Source of the DNA: Gammaproteobacteria bacterium
Lineage (GTDB): Bacteria; Pseudomonadota; Gammaproteobacteria; Steroidobacterales; Woeseiaceae
NCBI GenBank assembly: GCA_022600955.1
Contig: JAHZJK010000030.1
Location: forward strand, 1-64,000
Direction of reading: 5' to 3'
Length of the DNA stretch: 64,000 nt
Within the stretch, counting starts at the first letter, position 1. Each line of letters begins with the position of its first letter. The notes beneath the pieces are model-generated. The model ran no database searches and had not been told where the DNA came from. It saw only the letters and a program-made list of their open reading frames with translations. The translations under genes were made by a program, and so were the position numbers. Below, piece after piece: positions 46,126 through 55,890 of the stretch.

Positions 46126-47061
46126 TCAATACTTTCGCCCAAGCAATAGCGCCGCCAGGCCGAAGAATGACTTCATACTAAAACTGGCTCTCAACGACGC
46201 TCGCAGATACGCGCCATAATCCCTGCCGTCGTTGAAGTTTCGCAATCCACGCAAGACGTCAGCCTGTCTCTTGAGCAATTGCCGTGTTGCACCAGGGTTT
46301 TCCGACATCAAATAGCCAATGGCCGCAAGATGGTCCTGGTGATTCGCGAGCGGAACTTTTTTGGAGCTGCCGGTCACATTCCCCTCGTGACGACGATACC
46401 TCCCAAGAACCTTGCTTATATAGTGAATCTCGCCCCCGCACTTCACCGTATCCATCCAGAACTTCCAATCCGACGCGATGGGCAGGCGCTCATCAAATCC
46501 CTTTTCTGGTGTGGAGCTTCGCCTGACCATGGTGGCGCAGCCACCATTAAATGTCCCATAGGCAACCACATCAAGGAATCCACCTGTTCTGGGCTTGCTG
46601 GTTTCACTGAACAGCCCAAGGCTTCGATCCGACGCAGAGTCGAAAACGTCGAGATCGTGATAACAAATTGAAATACTCGGGTCTTTCTCCATAACCTGTA
46701 CCTGCGCGCTGATTTTTCCAGGCAGCATCAGATCATCTCCGCCCATCCAGGCAATGTATTTTCCACTGCACGAAAAATGAGCTGCGTTAGAGTTTGGCGT
46801 AATGCCGCGATTCTGCTCTGCAAGCTGCAGCACCATTTTCCTCGGACATGTGGCGCTGTAGGCACGCAAGAATTCTTGCGTGCCATCCGTAGAACAGTCG
46901 TCTGCGACTACGATTTCGATGTTTCCATAGTCCTGGCTAACTATCGTTTCAAGACATTCACGCAACAGATCTTTCTGGTTGTAAGCGATAATCGCAACAC
47001 TGACCAACGGTAGATTGCCAGTCTTCGCGGCCGCCGGGGAATGCCCGGTTTCCTCATTCAT
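46126..47061 (-). CDS. Glycosyltransferase family 2
   Basis: A 311-residue GT-A glycosyltransferase. VSVAIIAYNQKDLLRECLETI (about 20-40), IVVADDCSTDGTQEFL, the DXD-like metal site in WMGGDDLMLP, and the later RRSSTPEKGFDERLPIASDWKFWMD (positions about 180-204), typical of acceptor-side recognition. No membrane helix except a weak hydrophobic C-terminus (FGLAALLLG). It overlaps the flippase by 8 bp. Donor unknown; one of the system B transferases. Confidence 0.9.
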   Translation of the reverse strand: MNEETGHSPAAAKTGNLPLVSVAIIAYNQKDLLRECLETIVSQDYGNIEIVVADDCSTDGTQEFLRAYSATCPRKMVLQLAEQNRGITPNSNAAHFSCSGKYIAWMGGDDLMLPGKISAQVQVMEKDPSISICYHDLDVFDSASDRSLGLFSETSKPRTGGFLDVVAYGTFNGGCATMVRRSSTPEKGFDERLPIASDWKFWMDTVKCGGEIHYISKVLGRYRRHEGNVTGSSKKVPLANHQDHLAAIGYLMSENPGATRQLLKRQADVLRGLRNFNDGRDYGAYLRASLRASFSMKSFFGLAALLLGRKY

Positions 47062-48568
47062 GCCGAATCCCCATTCTGCTCATCAAACCTCGGCTAATCG
47101 CAGAAACCTTGCCTAGCGGGCCACGCAGATCTGCCATTTGCCCCAGTCGCGCCATCGCAAACAAGCCGAATACCGCTGCTCCGACTACGCCTGCGACAGC
47201 GCCCGCCGCCGGCGACCCGGCGGCAATCAGGAACACAGCCAACGCAGTCCCCAGAAGAATCGCGAATTGTTTGCATACACGTGATTCCCATTTGAACGCA
47301 GTCTTGTAGAAAGCGATGATAAAAACGGTCGGCAGGCAGACGATGTACATGCCGAAAAACGCGACTCCCGTAGCTTCAACACCCAAGACTGGCAGCCCAA
47401 TCCACGTCAGGCAAACGAATACGGCGGTTACAAGTGACTCCGAAAACATGAATGTGCGTCCGTCCCCTGCCGCCAGAATGATAAAACCGATCGGCCAGGC
47501 CGCAACTTTCAATACGTCGCCAAGCACCTGCCAGCGAAGGACCGACGCAGCTGCAGCGAACTGGTCCGAATACAGTAGATCTATGACCCAGGGTGACAGG
47601 CCCAGCATAGCCAAAAGGACAGGCGCGGCCAATAACAGTGCAACTTCGGTCTGCTCATTAACCAGGCAATTGACGGCATCGCGATCGTTTATCACTGCTG
47701 TGAGGCGTGGATAGAAGTCTGTACCCATCGCTTTGAGAACAAATCCAATATACGTCATGGAGATCAACCAGGATGCTTCGAAATGGCCTAGCGACTCGAC
47801 CCCGAGCTCCCGTTTGACCAACGTCCTAACAAGCAGATGGCCAATCGTCGCGGCGAGTCCCGCAAGCATAAAGGCTGATCCGAGTTTACCGAGTGTTTTC
47901 CATTGCGCCGCAATTTGCGAAAACGCAATTTTGGGTGCATGCGGCTTCGGCAACTTCGCTACAAACCAATGCCCCAAAACGAAACTCGCGAACGGCACTG
48001 CCAGCACGACCAGCAATATGCCCCTTTCTCCCCACAACCACACAGCGCCCAATCCCACAGCTGTGGACAACAAGGCCGACAAAACACTGACGCGCGCAAT
48101 GTCTCCAACACGACGCATTCCGTTTAGCAGCGCAATCTGCGATCCGGACGCGACCAACAGGGCAACACCAATCGCAAGCCAGCCGATCTGCCATTCATAG
48201 CTCGCATCACCCAGTACTTTCTCCGCAATGAACCCGCGCGCCAGCCAGAGCACTGCAGCCCCAATAACGGCGAGCCCCATAGTCCCCAAAAAAAGTGCTC
48301 TTCTGGCAGCCGCAAGTTCGTCCGCGTTATCGTGGCCGTCAGCCTCGGCAATCTGCCGAGTTCCGACCGTACCGAAACCCAGTGACGCCATCGCGGCAGA
48401 CGTCGTCATCAGACTCTGCAGCAGACCAATCAGACCGACACCCGCCGGGCCGAGTACCACTGCGATCACTTTTGTCCGTAGCAAGCCAACAAGAATGTTG
48501 ATTACTGATGCACCGCCAATGATCGATGAGGATCGCAATATCTGGCGATACGAGTTTTTCTTGCTCAC
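47054..48568 (-). CDS. wzx: Wzx-type flippase (system B, O-antigen translocase type)
   Basis: A 504-residue membrane protein with about 12-14 helices. The start is a GTG at 48,568 overlapping the aminotransferase stop (GTGA); the longer frame to 48,721 gives an unrelated N-terminus. Signature: [37 protein letters not shown], positions about 8-45, as in WzxE-like O-antigen translocases. Moves undecaprenyl-linked repeats to the periplasm. Next to GT2 and fdtB. Less similar to the flippase at 23,496-25,004 than either is to its own subfamily, judging by the N-terminus. Confidence 0.85.
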   Translation of the reverse strand: MSKKNSYRQILRSSSIIGGASVINILVGLLRTKVIAVVLGPAGVGLIGLLQSLMTTSAAMASLGFGTVGTRQIAEADGHDNADELAAARRALFLGTMGLAVIGAAVLWLARGFIAEKVLGDASYEWQIGWLAIGVALLVASGSQIALLNGMRRVGDIARVSVLSALLSTAVGLGAVWLWGERGILLVVLAVPFASFVLGHWFVAKLPKPHAPKIAFSQIAAQWKTLGKLGSAFMLAGLAATIGHLLVRTLVKRELGVESLGHFEASWLISMTYIGFVLKAMGTDFYPRLTAVINDRDAVNCLVNEQTEVALLLAAPVLLAMLGLSPWVIDLLYSDQFAAAASVLRWQVLGDVLKVAAWPIGFIILAAGDGRTFMFSESLVTAVFVCLTWIGLPVLGVEATGVAFFGMYIVCLPTVFIIAFYKTAFKWESRVCKQFAILLGTALAVFLIAAGSPAAGAVAGVVGAAVFGLFAMARLGQMADLRGPLGKVSAISRGLMSRMGIRHE

Positions 48569-49683
48569 GTTTCGCGCACACTCTTCAAGACCGCTGAAAC
48601 AACAGCGTCGATCTGCTTTTCGGAATGATGCGGACTTATGGGCAGACTTAGCACCCTTCGTGCGAGACTTGCAGCGATAGGGAATGCGTCCTCTGACAAA
48701 CCCATTCCCCGATATGCGCATTGTTGGTGTGGCGAAATCGGATAGTGAATTAAAGTATCAACACCATTGGCGCGCAATTTCTTCTGTAGCGCGTCCCTGC
48801 GTTCATGCTGCACTACGAACAGATGCCAGACGGGATCGGCCCATTCAGGCACGTGTGGAATCACGATATCTGCATTGCTGAGCCCATCGATGTATTGTTG
48901 CGCGACGCCTGAGCGCCGTGACGTCCATTCGTCAAGGTGCTCGAGTTTCACATTGAGTATTGCTGCCTGAATCGGGTCCAGGCGACTGTTATATCCCTGG
49001 ACTTCGTTTACGTACTTTTCTTTCGAGCCATAGTTTCGCAACACGCGAATACGTTCGGCCAGACTGGAATCACTGGTCGTAACGGCGCCGCCATCGCCCA
49101 TAGCCCCGAGGTTCTTGCCAGGGTAAAAACTCCAGGCTACAACATCGCCATGGCTACCCACGCGCCGGCCCCTGTAGCGGGCTCCGTGCGACTGAGCTGC
49201 ATCCTCCAATACCCGCAACCCGTGCTTTTTGGCGACCGACAAGATCGGATCAAGATCAGCAGGCTGCCCATACAAATGGACCGGAAGAATCACCTTGGTA
49301 CGCGACGTGATCGCCGCTTCCAACAGCTCCGGATCGAGGTTGTATGTTGTCGGGTCCGGCTCGACGATAACGGGTACAGCGCCGCACTGGCTAACCGCAA
49401 GCCACGTCGCTATGTAGGTATTCGAAGGAACAATTACTTCATCACCGGACTCAACACCCAATGCTCGCAACGCCAAATGGAGCGCATCAAGACCGTTCGC
49501 CATACCGACGCAGTAGCTGGAATCAACGTAGCGCGCGAAGCGTGATTCAAATGACTCAACCTCCGGGCCGAGAATATACCAGCCGCTCTTGAGTACTCTC
49601 TGAACCGCTTCATCGATCTCTTGCTGCAGCTCATTGTAGGCAGCCCGCAAGTCCAGAAACGGAACCCGATCTAACGACGCCAT
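48565..49683 (-). CDS. fdtB: dTDP-3-amino-3,6-dideoxyhexose transaminase (FdtB/QdtB type)
   Basis: A 372-residue PLP-dependent DegT/DnrJ-family aminotransferase. [88 protein letters not shown] (PLP Lys in PGKN), [14 protein letters not shown]. The family aminates dTDP-3-keto-6-deoxyhexose, the product of the FdtA-type isomerase, with glutamate as donor. The split between Fuc3N and Qui3N cannot be made by eye. It overlaps the acyltransferase upstream by 13 bp and the flippase downstream by 4 bp. Confidence 0.88.
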   Translation of the reverse strand: MASLDRVPFLDLRAAYNELQQEIDEAVQRVLKSGWYILGPEVESFESRFARYVDSSYCVGMANGLDALHLALRALGVESGDEVIVPSNTYIATWLAVSQCGAVPVIVEPDPTTYNLDPELLEAAITSRTKVILPVHLYGQPADLDPILSVAKKHGLRVLEDAAQSHGARYRGRRVGSHGDVVAWSFYPGKNLGAMGDGGAVTTSDSSLAERIRVLRNYGSKEKYVNEVQGYNSRLDPIQAAILNVKLEHLDEWTSRRSGVAQQYIDGLSNADIVIPHVPEWADPVWHLFVVQHERRDALQKKLRANGVDTLIHYPISPHQQCAYRGMGLSEDAFPIAASLARRVLSLPISPHHSEKQIDAVVSAVLKSVRET

Positions 49684-50378
49684 CTGACCCCCTCTTTCAA
49701 CACTTTCGCGGGCACGCCGCCGAGCAAAGCCTTTTCCGGATACTCGCTTCTGCCGACGACGCTACGCGGAGCCACAATGCAGCCCGCAGGAATTCTCGCA
49801 CCTTTTACAACAGAAACGTCATGCGCGATCCAGACATCCCTGGCAATTGTCACAGGCAGACAACGTTCAACACCCTCGATCTCATGCCAGTCTGAATCCG
49901 ATAGTGTGCAGCCCCAGGCAATAATGACGTCATTGCCAATGCTAAGTGATTTCTCAACCATTACGACGCAGTCAGCGGTAATCCCTGATCCTGTTGATGC
50001 TTCCCTGCCGCCAAGGTCGATCTTGCCGCCTTCAGCAATCGAAACAGAAACGCCCTGCCCCAGCTGAAAATCGCCGGCAACCGACAACGTGGCGTTTCGA
50101 TCAAGCGTTATGCTTGTGCATCCACGCATATTTGAATGGGGTCGAAAAAGAAGTCGGCCGTGTAGCGTCGCTGTCGCTGATGAATGCCGTGATATTTTTA
50201 CCACGACGCCTGGAAATATAACGCATTGGATCGGTGTCAAACTGCCGGTCATCCTGAACGTCGCCCAAAGCGATGCGACAACACAACGCGTGAATACAAA
50301 TGGTCCGCTACGCAACATTGAGGCGAAAAATCTGGCCGTCGAATCGGGCGGTAAAAACCGTTTTGCGAGCCTCTTCAC
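49671..50378 (-). CDS. Hexapeptide-repeat acyltransferase
   Basis: A 235-residue left-handed beta-helix acyltransferase. Hexapeptide-type turns run from about 85 to 225 (for example [72 protein letters not shown]). The C-terminal [10 protein letters not shown] is the common cofactor-side tail of the family. The N-terminal 60 residues are basic and may lie along the membrane. Located between fdtB and fdtA, it could acetylate a sugar hydroxyl or amine in the repeat. Substrate unknown. Confidence 0.85.
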   Translation of the reverse strand: MKRLAKRFLPPDSTARFFASMLRSGPFVFTRCVVASLWATFRMTGSLTPIQCVIFPGVVVKISRHSSATATLHGRLLFRPHSNMRGCTSITLDRNATLSVAGDFQLGQGVSVSIAEGGKIDLGGREASTGSGITADCVVMVEKSLSIGNDVIIAWGCTLSDSDWHEIEGVERCLPVTIARDVWIAHDVSVVKGARIPAGCIVAPRSVVGRSEYPEKALLGGVPAKVLKEGVRWRR

Positions 50379-50797
50379 TCCATCAGGCCCTGCGCCTGCA
50401 GGAAAGGTTCGTATTCGCGGAAATAGTCATCCTCATCGTAAGGCATGGAAGCAAATACCATGCATACCGACCCGGGCGAAAAGGTCTGAAGCACACGCCA
50501 CATCATCGGGCAAACGTACAAACCCCTGTTAGGGCTGTTCAGGAGAAATTGTTTCTTGTTACGACCATCATCGAGCTCGATACTGAAACTTCCTGAAACG
50601 GCGACTATCAGTTGTTCGAGCTGCTTGTGCCCATGGGCACCTCGCTCCTGGTCGGGAGGTACATCGTATAAGTAGTAGACTCGTCGAATGTCAAACGGAA
50701 CATGATTGCCGCCTTCGACGAAAGACAGGTTGCCCCGCCCATCGGTAATTTTCGGCAGTTCAATTATTCGGCAATCTTCAATGGGCACGATGCGCAT
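50375..50797 (-). CDS. fdtA: dTDP-4-keto-6-deoxyglucose 3,4-ketoisomerase (FdtA/QdtA type)
   Basis: A 140-residue cupin-fold sugar isomerase. Family features: [53 protein letters not shown] (His in AHGH), [44 protein letters not shown]. It moves the keto group from C4 to C3 of dTDP-4-keto-6-deoxyglucose. ATG at 50,797 overlaps the acetyltransferase by 20 bp; GTG at 50,788 is possible. The longer frame to 50,890 is out of family. Fdt versus Qdt stereochemistry is not decided. Confidence 0.88.
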   Translation of the reverse strand: MRIVPIEDCRIIELPKITDGRGNLSFVEGGNHVPFDIRRVYYLYDVPPDQERGAHGHKQLEQLIVAVSGSFSIELDDGRNKKQFLLNSPNRGLYVCPMMWRVLQTFSPGSVCMVFASMPYDEDDYFREYEPFLQAQGLME

Positions 50798-51263
50798 CGC
50801 CTTTGATTTCTGCAGGATTGCCAATGACCAGTTTTCCTGCTGGCACATCCCGGACCACGACTGCGCCCGCGCCCACCATCGCGCCGGCACCTATATTTAC
50901 GCCGGGCAGAATCACTGCTCCAGCTCCAATCGACGCGCCCTTTTCGACAACTGTCGATACAGGCTCGAATTCCTCGTTACCGCTGTGTGGGTAACGGTCA
51001 TTGGTAAAAGTGACATTCGGGCCGATAAACACATCGTCGTGCACACGCAAACCGTCCCACAACTGAACTCCATTTTTGATCGTCACACGATCACCGACGA
51101 TGACATCGTTCTCGATAAACGCATGAGAACAAATATTGCAATCAGATCCGATAACAGCGCCAGGAAGCGAGACCACGAACTGCCAAAACGTGGTGCCCGG
51201 ACCAATCTGTGTCGTCATGACGTCTGCCGACGGGTGTACGAAAAAACTATCGACCGCAGCCAC
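50778..51263 (-). CDS. fdtC: dTDP-3-amino-3,6-dideoxyhexose N-acetyltransferase (FdtC/QdtC type)
   Basis: A 161-residue hexapeptide-repeat N-acetyltransferase. [69 protein letters not shown] and [25 protein letters not shown] match the QdtC/FdtC group, including the WQFV variant at the first turn. It acetylates the 3-amino group from acetyl-CoA. Starts at a GTG whose G is the last base of the rmlB TAG. The pathway is complete here from RmlB to acetylation; RmlA (the dTDP-glucose maker) is not in the window. Confidence 0.88.
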   Translation of the reverse strand: MAAVDSFFVHPSADVMTTQIGPGTTFWQFVVSLPGAVIGSDCNICSHAFIENDVIVGDRVTIKNGVQLWDGLRVHDDVFIGPNVTFTNDRYPHSGNEEFEPVSTVVEKGASIGAGAVILPGVNIGAGAMVGAGAVVVRDVPAGKLVIGNPAEIKGDAHRAH

Positions 51264-52324
51264 TACGTATTACCCAACCGTTCACGTTGATACGTACCGT
51301 CCTGGACATGGCGGCACCACTCCGAGTTGTCCAGATACCACTCTACCGTCTTGCGCAATCCGGTTTCGAAAGACTCCTCTGGAGTCCAACCCAGTTCTCG
51401 TTCGATCTTTCCTGCGTCAATTGCGTAGCGCAGGTCATGACCCGGACGATCAGCAACGAAGCTAATCAGGTCACAGTACTGCGACACGCCCTGTGGTGGA
51501 TCTGGAACCAATTCCTGCAGGATGTCGCAAATTCCTCTGACAACCTCAATATTTTGCTTTTCGTTATGCCCTCCAATATTGTAGGTCTCCCCGATCACAC
51601 CCTGGCTCGCTACCTTGTGGAGAGCACGGGCATGATCATCAACGTACAACCAGTCACGTACCTGATCGCCTTTGCCATAGACAGGCAGCGGTTTGCCTTC
51701 GAGTGCGTTCAAAATGACAAGCGGAATCAGCTTTTCAGGAAAATGGTACGGCCCGTAATTGTTGGAGCAATTGGTTATAACAGCAGGCAAACCGTAGGTT
51801 CGCTGCCACGCCCGTACCAGATGATCAGAACTCGCCTTGCTCGCCGAGTAAGGCGAGCTTGGTGCATACGGCGTGGTCTCAGTAAACAGGTCTTCCGGAC
51901 CTTCCAGATCGCCATACACTTCATCGGTAGATATGTGGTGAAAACGGAAGCCTTCGCGTTTCTCCGTATCCAGCGATTGCCAATAGTGCCGCGACACTTC
52001 CAGCAGCATATACGTACCTACAATATTGGTTTCGATGAATGCCGCCGGACCATCGATTGATCGATCGACATGGCTCTCGGCTGCAAGATGCATAACGGCG
52101 TCGGGGCGATGCTGGTGGAAAACCCTCTCAAGCTCAGCCTGATCACAAATATCCACTTTTTCAAAGCAATATCGATCGTTATTCGAGACAGAAGACAAAG
52201 ACTCAAGGTTGCCCGCATAAGTCAGCTTGTCGACGTTAATCACTGCATCTGCAGTATTCGCAATTACATGCCTGATCACCGCGGAACCGATGAAACCGGC
52301 ACCACCGGTAACTAGTATTTTCAT
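51263..52324 (-). CDS. rmlB: dTDP-glucose 4,6-dehydratase
   Basis: A 353-residue SDR dehydratase. [19 protein letters not shown] (3-21), [60 protein letters not shown] with the catalytic YxxxK and acidic DE of TDEV. It converts dTDP-glucose to dTDP-4-keto-6-deoxyglucose. Here the product feeds FdtA rather than rhamnose, since rmlC and rmlD are absent. It lies 37 bp after wzz and abuts fdtC. Confidence 0.93.
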   Translation of the reverse strand: MKILVTGGAGFIGSAVIRHVIANTADAVINVDKLTYAGNLESLSSVSNNDRYCFEKVDICDQAELERVFHQHRPDAVMHLAAESHVDRSIDGPAAFIETNIVGTYMLLEVSRHYWQSLDTEKREGFRFHHISTDEVYGDLEGPEDLFTETTPYAPSSPYSASKASSDHLVRAWQRTYGLPAVITNCSNNYGPYHFPEKLIPLVILNALEGKPLPVYGKGDQVRDWLYVDDHARALHKVASQGVIGETYNIGGHNEKQNIEVVRGICDILQELVPDPPQGVSQYCDLISFVADRPGHDLRYAIDAGKIERELGWTPEESFETGLRKTVEWYLDNSEWCRHVQDGTYQRERLGNT

Positions 52325-52361
52325 TTGTTGATTTCTCTTTGGCCGTTCACGAATTCATCTA

Positions 52362-53318
52362 TCAACTGCGCTCATCCGCGAATCCACTGAGTCCGTTTCG
52401 AAGCAATACAATAACGACACCCAGCATGCCGCCAAGTATCAAAGCAAGCAGCACAATTAGTGCTCTGTTTGGTTTGGCCTTCAATTCTGGCGCAACCGCG
52501 GGATCAACTGTGGTGAACATATACTCAGGAGAAACCCTGGCGAACATGATGGTCTTGGTTTGTTCTTCGATCAAACGAAACAATACAACTTGCAGATCAG
52601 CTATTGAGGTCTTGCTGATCTGAGTGTTCAGATACTCAATCGCCTGCTCTGCCTCTCTCACATCTTTGGACATGATCGTAGAATTGATGTCCTCAATCAG
52701 CCAGGTAACCCAACGCTCGGCAACGACTGGCGACAGGTGCTGTACTGAAACCCTGACGAACCCGGGCTTTGATTCCTCATCGACATAAAGGATTTTCATG
52801 AATTCGATATAAGCCTCCTGCAACGAAGGTTGCGATTCACGTGGGGGCTCCGGTTCTCTTAGCCAGCGCTCAGTACTTGCATCGTAAACATCAGGATCGA
52901 ACTCAAGCTCTCCCGACTGTGGATCCCAGCTCTTCGCCGCCAGCAATGGCGCTAACAGGTCTCTTCGCTCAATAAAATCGGAAACAAACTTGCGTGACTT
53001 TAGAGTCTCTACGCCCAACGCAGTCTTATCCGACGTGCCGTCAGACAGATTGATGCCAGCAAGCGACGCCAGCCCCCCGTATTGTGCCGCCAATGCGGAC
53101 AAGCCACTCGCGCCCTCATCCTGATTGGGCGCCAACAACGCCTCAGAGCGGTAGATATCGGGTAGCATCAATGCACCGATGATCGCGAGGACCGTTGCCG
53201 TAGCGCTCAGGCCGACGATAAGCCATTTGCCCGCCCACAGGACCCGGAACAACACCGTCAAATCGAGATCATCAGAACCCTTATGGCGGCTTTCCGGACC
53301 AACACTCGAATCTACCAA
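52362..53318 (-). CDS. wzz: Wzz-type chain-length determinant (system B)
   Basis: A 318-residue inner-membrane protein with two helices (about 28-52 and 283-305) around a periplasmic domain containing a coiled-coil segment (about 215-260). LPDIYRSEALLAPNQDEGASGLSALAAQYGG, positions about 54-84, is typical of Wzz. FARVSPEYMFTTVDPAVAPELKAKPNRALIVLLALILGG, positions about 255-295, is the C-terminal Wzz motif rich in proline. No kinase domain. Sets the chain length for the Wzy product. A 103-bp gap lies between it and the protease gene upstream; no clear terminator is seen there. Confidence 0.88.
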   Translation of the reverse strand: MVDSSVGPESRHKGSDDLDLTVLFRVLWAGKWLIVGLSATATVLAIIGALMLPDIYRSEALLAPNQDEGASGLSALAAQYGGLASLAGINLSDGTSDKTALGVETLKSRKFVSDFIERRDLLAPLLAAKSWDPQSGELEFDPDVYDASTERWLREPEPPRESQPSLQEAYIEFMKILYVDEESKPGFVRVSVQHLSPVVAERWVTWLIEDINSTIMSKDVREAEQAIEYLNTQISKTSIADLQVVLFRLIEEQTKTIMFARVSPEYMFTTVDPAVAPELKAKPNRALIVLLALILGGMLGVVIVLLRNGLSGFADERS

Positions 53319-53421
53319 ACTTCACCTCTTACCGTTGCGTCACTAGCAGCATTGCGCTTAAGGCCGTGATTGTAGCAACCGACGCAGCAGACCGACACAG
53401 CGGATTGCGTGAACCCCGGCT

Positions 53422-55740
53422 CTAGTCCACGTTTACGATTTCCCAGGTGAGATCGGATATCGTGGTTACACCACCGGCAGCGATGACAACTGGACCATCC
53501 AGCAAGTACACCCAGTTTTGGCCACTATTAACATTGCGGTAGAACATGTCTGATTTACCATCATTGTTGTAGTCGCCGCTACCGACGACCTTCCAGTCAC
53601 CGGGCGTCGGCACTGTCACGGTACTTGCGCTGGTGACGACCGTAGCGCCATCCATGAGATACATGTGATTCTGACCCGTTGTCTCGTTACGCCACAAGAT
53701 GTCTGAATTACCGTCACCGTTGTAGTCGCCGCTGCCGGCCACCATCCAGTTGGCCGGATCCGGAACGGTGGTAGTACTCACACTGCTAGCGACAGTTGCG
53801 CCATTCATCAGATACAGGTGATTTTGGCCTGTCGAGTTATTCCGCCACAAAATATCGCTATTGCCATCACCGTCATAGTCGCCATTGCCCGCAACTTCCC
53901 AAACACTCGGACTCGGAACGGTGGTAACGCTAAGACTGCTGGCGATGCTCGCACCGTCCATCAAGTACATATGATTCTGGCCGGTCACACTGTGACGCCA
54001 CAAGATATCGGATTTGCCGTCGCCGTTGTAATCACCATTGCCCGCAACCATCCAGAGGTTCGGACTTGGCACGGTAGTAATCGACAGGCTACTCGCGACC
54101 TCTGCACCGTCCATAAGGTACATGTGATTTTGGCCGGTGATGCTGTTGCGCCAGAGAATGTCAGTCTTGCCGTCACCGTTATAATCGCCGTTCCCGGCGA
54201 CCTGCCAGTTGGTGTCGCTCACTGGTGTGATGCCGACAGATTGCTTGATCAGGTTTCCGACCATCGAAAACATCCAGTTCTGCCCAGAGCCTGAATTTCG
54301 CCAGAATACGTCTGAACTATTGTTTCCGTCGAGATCCGGGCCGTGATTTCGACCACTTGACGCGTATCGGTAGAGACCCTGAAAACCGCTGCCGGCAGGG
54401 CCAACGTTGTTGGGTAGATCCTCGGTGTAGCGAGGTCCGTTGTCATTAACTTCGGCGAAAATCTCCCAGTCCAGATCGTCGTTGAACGTAACCGATTCTG
54501 AATCGCTACCGGATGATGCGTTGAGCGCCACGGTTGTCGGTGACGAACCAGGGACATGCCAGACGACAGTCGCCAGGTTGCTCTCAGCATCGCCTGTAAC
54601 GGTTGTCGTGAGTGCAACGGCCCTCGTCGAAGGATTCTCTGTGAAGGTAAGTTCTGCATCCGGCGCGTCATTCACGTCTGGCAGGCTGGTTGTAACGTCA
54701 ACACTAAGGGATCCGATCAACCCGGTACTATCGTATACATAGTACGTCCAGACACCTGGGATCTCACGCAAGCGCCTGAATGTCGCGATACCAAACGACC
54801 CGCCAAAACCGCCTTGAACCACTGTCTCGGCAAGCGTTGCCAATGCCCCCGTTGGGTCCGTAACAACGTGAGTTAATGTGTCGTCATACGGCGAAGTCGC
54901 ATGCTGCCAGCGTAGTGCAAGAATGGATGCGTCTGGCATTGTGCCATCGTCAACAGTGATCGCTACGTCAGCACCACCAAACTCGATCAAGCGGAAGAAA
55001 TCGTATGTATCGGTGCCCGCTGCGGGAGGCTGATATGCTGCCGGCGGCTCGTACAAATCAGAATAGCCGTAAACTGCTCGGCAGGCCTTCACGTCGTCTG
55101 CCATTGTATGAGTGATTGCATTGTAAGGGTTCGCATACATGATCGAATCGGGGCGATCCGAGTGTCCCTGTCCAATAAGGTGGCCAAGTTCATGAACGCT
55201 GGTCGCATGAAATCCCAGTTTGTTTCGAGTCTCCTCCGACGCTGTGCCTCCTGCAAACGTAAACACCGTCGGGTTCATCTTCAGCGAGCCATCGATGTAG
55301 GTCCAGCGGCCCAGCGAAGTTTGTGAAATTGACGAAGAAGTCGGACCCGCCCGGCCTGCGGCACCTCCAATGGTTGAATCCCATTCAAAAACCACGATGC
55401 CATCGCCTGTATTCGTAATGTCCGCCGAATCGTCAACGCCGGTATAGACGAAATTTACGTTGCACAGTCCCGCCCATTCGTCTATTGCTGCCTGGAATAA
55501 TGCTACCGTCGCGGTATCGTCTGTATAACCTGCGGGCGCATTGGTCGAGTTGTAGACCCAGGTTACGGTGCCGCCATTCCACTTTCCGAAATTGGCGCTG
55601 ATACCGAGCGCTTGTTGAGGATTGTCCGCGTCGCCGGCATCGGCAGAACTCGCGTGTATATTTGCAGCCTGAAAGGTCAGGAAGCTTGCAGCAAGAGTCA
55701 GGAACAGGAAACTGATGCGGCGAACGTTGGGAGTCTTCAT
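53422..55740 (-). CDS. Secreted matrixin-type metalloprotease with C-terminal FG-GAP repeats
   Basis: A 772-residue exported protein. Signal peptide about 1-30 (cleavage near IHA). The protease domain (about 45-225) has HELGHLIGQGH (183-193), the zinc motif HExxHxxGxxH of metzincins, followed by the Met-turn SIMYANP (M201), so an active matrixin-type endopeptidase is likely. A middle region (about 240-460) looks like beta-sandwich domains. The C-terminal 304 residues form six FG-GAP repeats of 50-51 residues (469-772). A good -10 box TATAAT and a GGGG ribosome binding site precede it, so it may have its own transcription unit. Its position between wzz and the exporter/Wzi genes is unusual; a role in processing surface proteins or in the capsule is inference. 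Confidence 0.85.
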   Translation of the reverse strand: MKTPNVRRISFLFLTLAASFLTFQAANIHASSADAGDADNPQQALGISANFGKWNGGTVTWVYNSTNAPAGYTDDTATVALFQAAIDEWAGLCNVNFVYTGVDDSADITNTGDGIVVFEWDSTIGGAAGRAGPTSSSISQTSLGRWTYIDGSLKMNPTVFTFAGGTASEETRNKLGFHATSVHELGHLIGQGHSDRPDSIMYANPYNAITHTMADDVKACRAVYGYSDLYEPPAAYQPPAAGTDTYDFFRLIEFGGADVAITVDDGTMPDASILALRWQHATSPYDDTLTHVVTDPTGALATLAETVVQGGFGGSFGIATFRRLREIPGVWTYYVYDSTGLIGSLSVDVTTSLPDVNDAPDAELTFTENPSTRAVALTTTVTGDAESNLATVVWHVPGSSPTTVALNASSGSDSESVTFNDDLDWEIFAEVNDNGPRYTEDLPNNVGPAGSGFQGLYRYASSGRNHGPDLDGNNSSDVFWRNSGSGQNWMFSMVGNLIKQSVGITPVSDTNWQVAGNGDYNGDGKTDILWRNSITGQNHMYLMDGAEVASSLSITTVPSPNLWMVAGNGDYNGDGKSDILWRHSVTGQNHMYLMDGASIASSLSVTTVPSPSVWEVAGNGDYDGDGNSDILWRNNSTGQNHLYLMNGATVASSVSTTTVPDPANWMVAGSGDYNGDGNSDILWRNETTGQNHMYLMDGATVVTSASTVTVPTPGDWKVVGSGDYNNDGKSDMFYRNVNSGQNWVYLLDGPVVIAAGGVTTISDLTWEIVNVD
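53425..54336 (-). repeat. Six tandem FG-GAP units of about 153 bp
   Basis: Six consecutive units encode 50, 51, 51, 51, 51 and 50 residues. Each starts with a D-x-D/N-x-D/N-G calcium-type loop (for example DYNGDGKTDILWRN) and continues with GQNHMYLMDG and VAGNGD. Units 2-5 are close copies of one another, units 1 and 6 are more diverged. Such repeats build a beta-propeller blade set that can bind calcium. The near-identity of the central units suggests recent expansion by duplication or slippage. Confidence 0.85.
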
Positions 55741-55835
55741 GATTGTTACCCCTTGGTTTTCTTATTGTTGGCGGACACTCCAAGCGTACAATCGCCGGAA
55801 ACGACTGCATCGCTCTCAAAGAACAAAGCTGCACC

Positions 55836-55863
55836 ATTATAGTACAAGCGCGTCGCCGATCAA
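55836..55863 (-). promoter_or_regulatory. Probable sigma-70 promoter of the metalloprotease gene
   Basis: On the - strand a TTGATC box (55,863-55,858) and a perfect TATAAT (55,841-55,836) are separated by 16 bases, about 95 bp before the start codon. The ribosome binding site AAGGGG lies 9 bases before the ATG. This is the best-looking promoter I found in the window. Confidence 0.6.
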
Positions 55864-55890
55864 TTTGGACCTACTATCCAGGATTGGCGC

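Noticed and set aside
53425..54336. Regular repeats as a CRISPR-like array
   Set aside because: The repeats are in one reading frame, encode FG-GAP units and have no spacer/repeat alternation.
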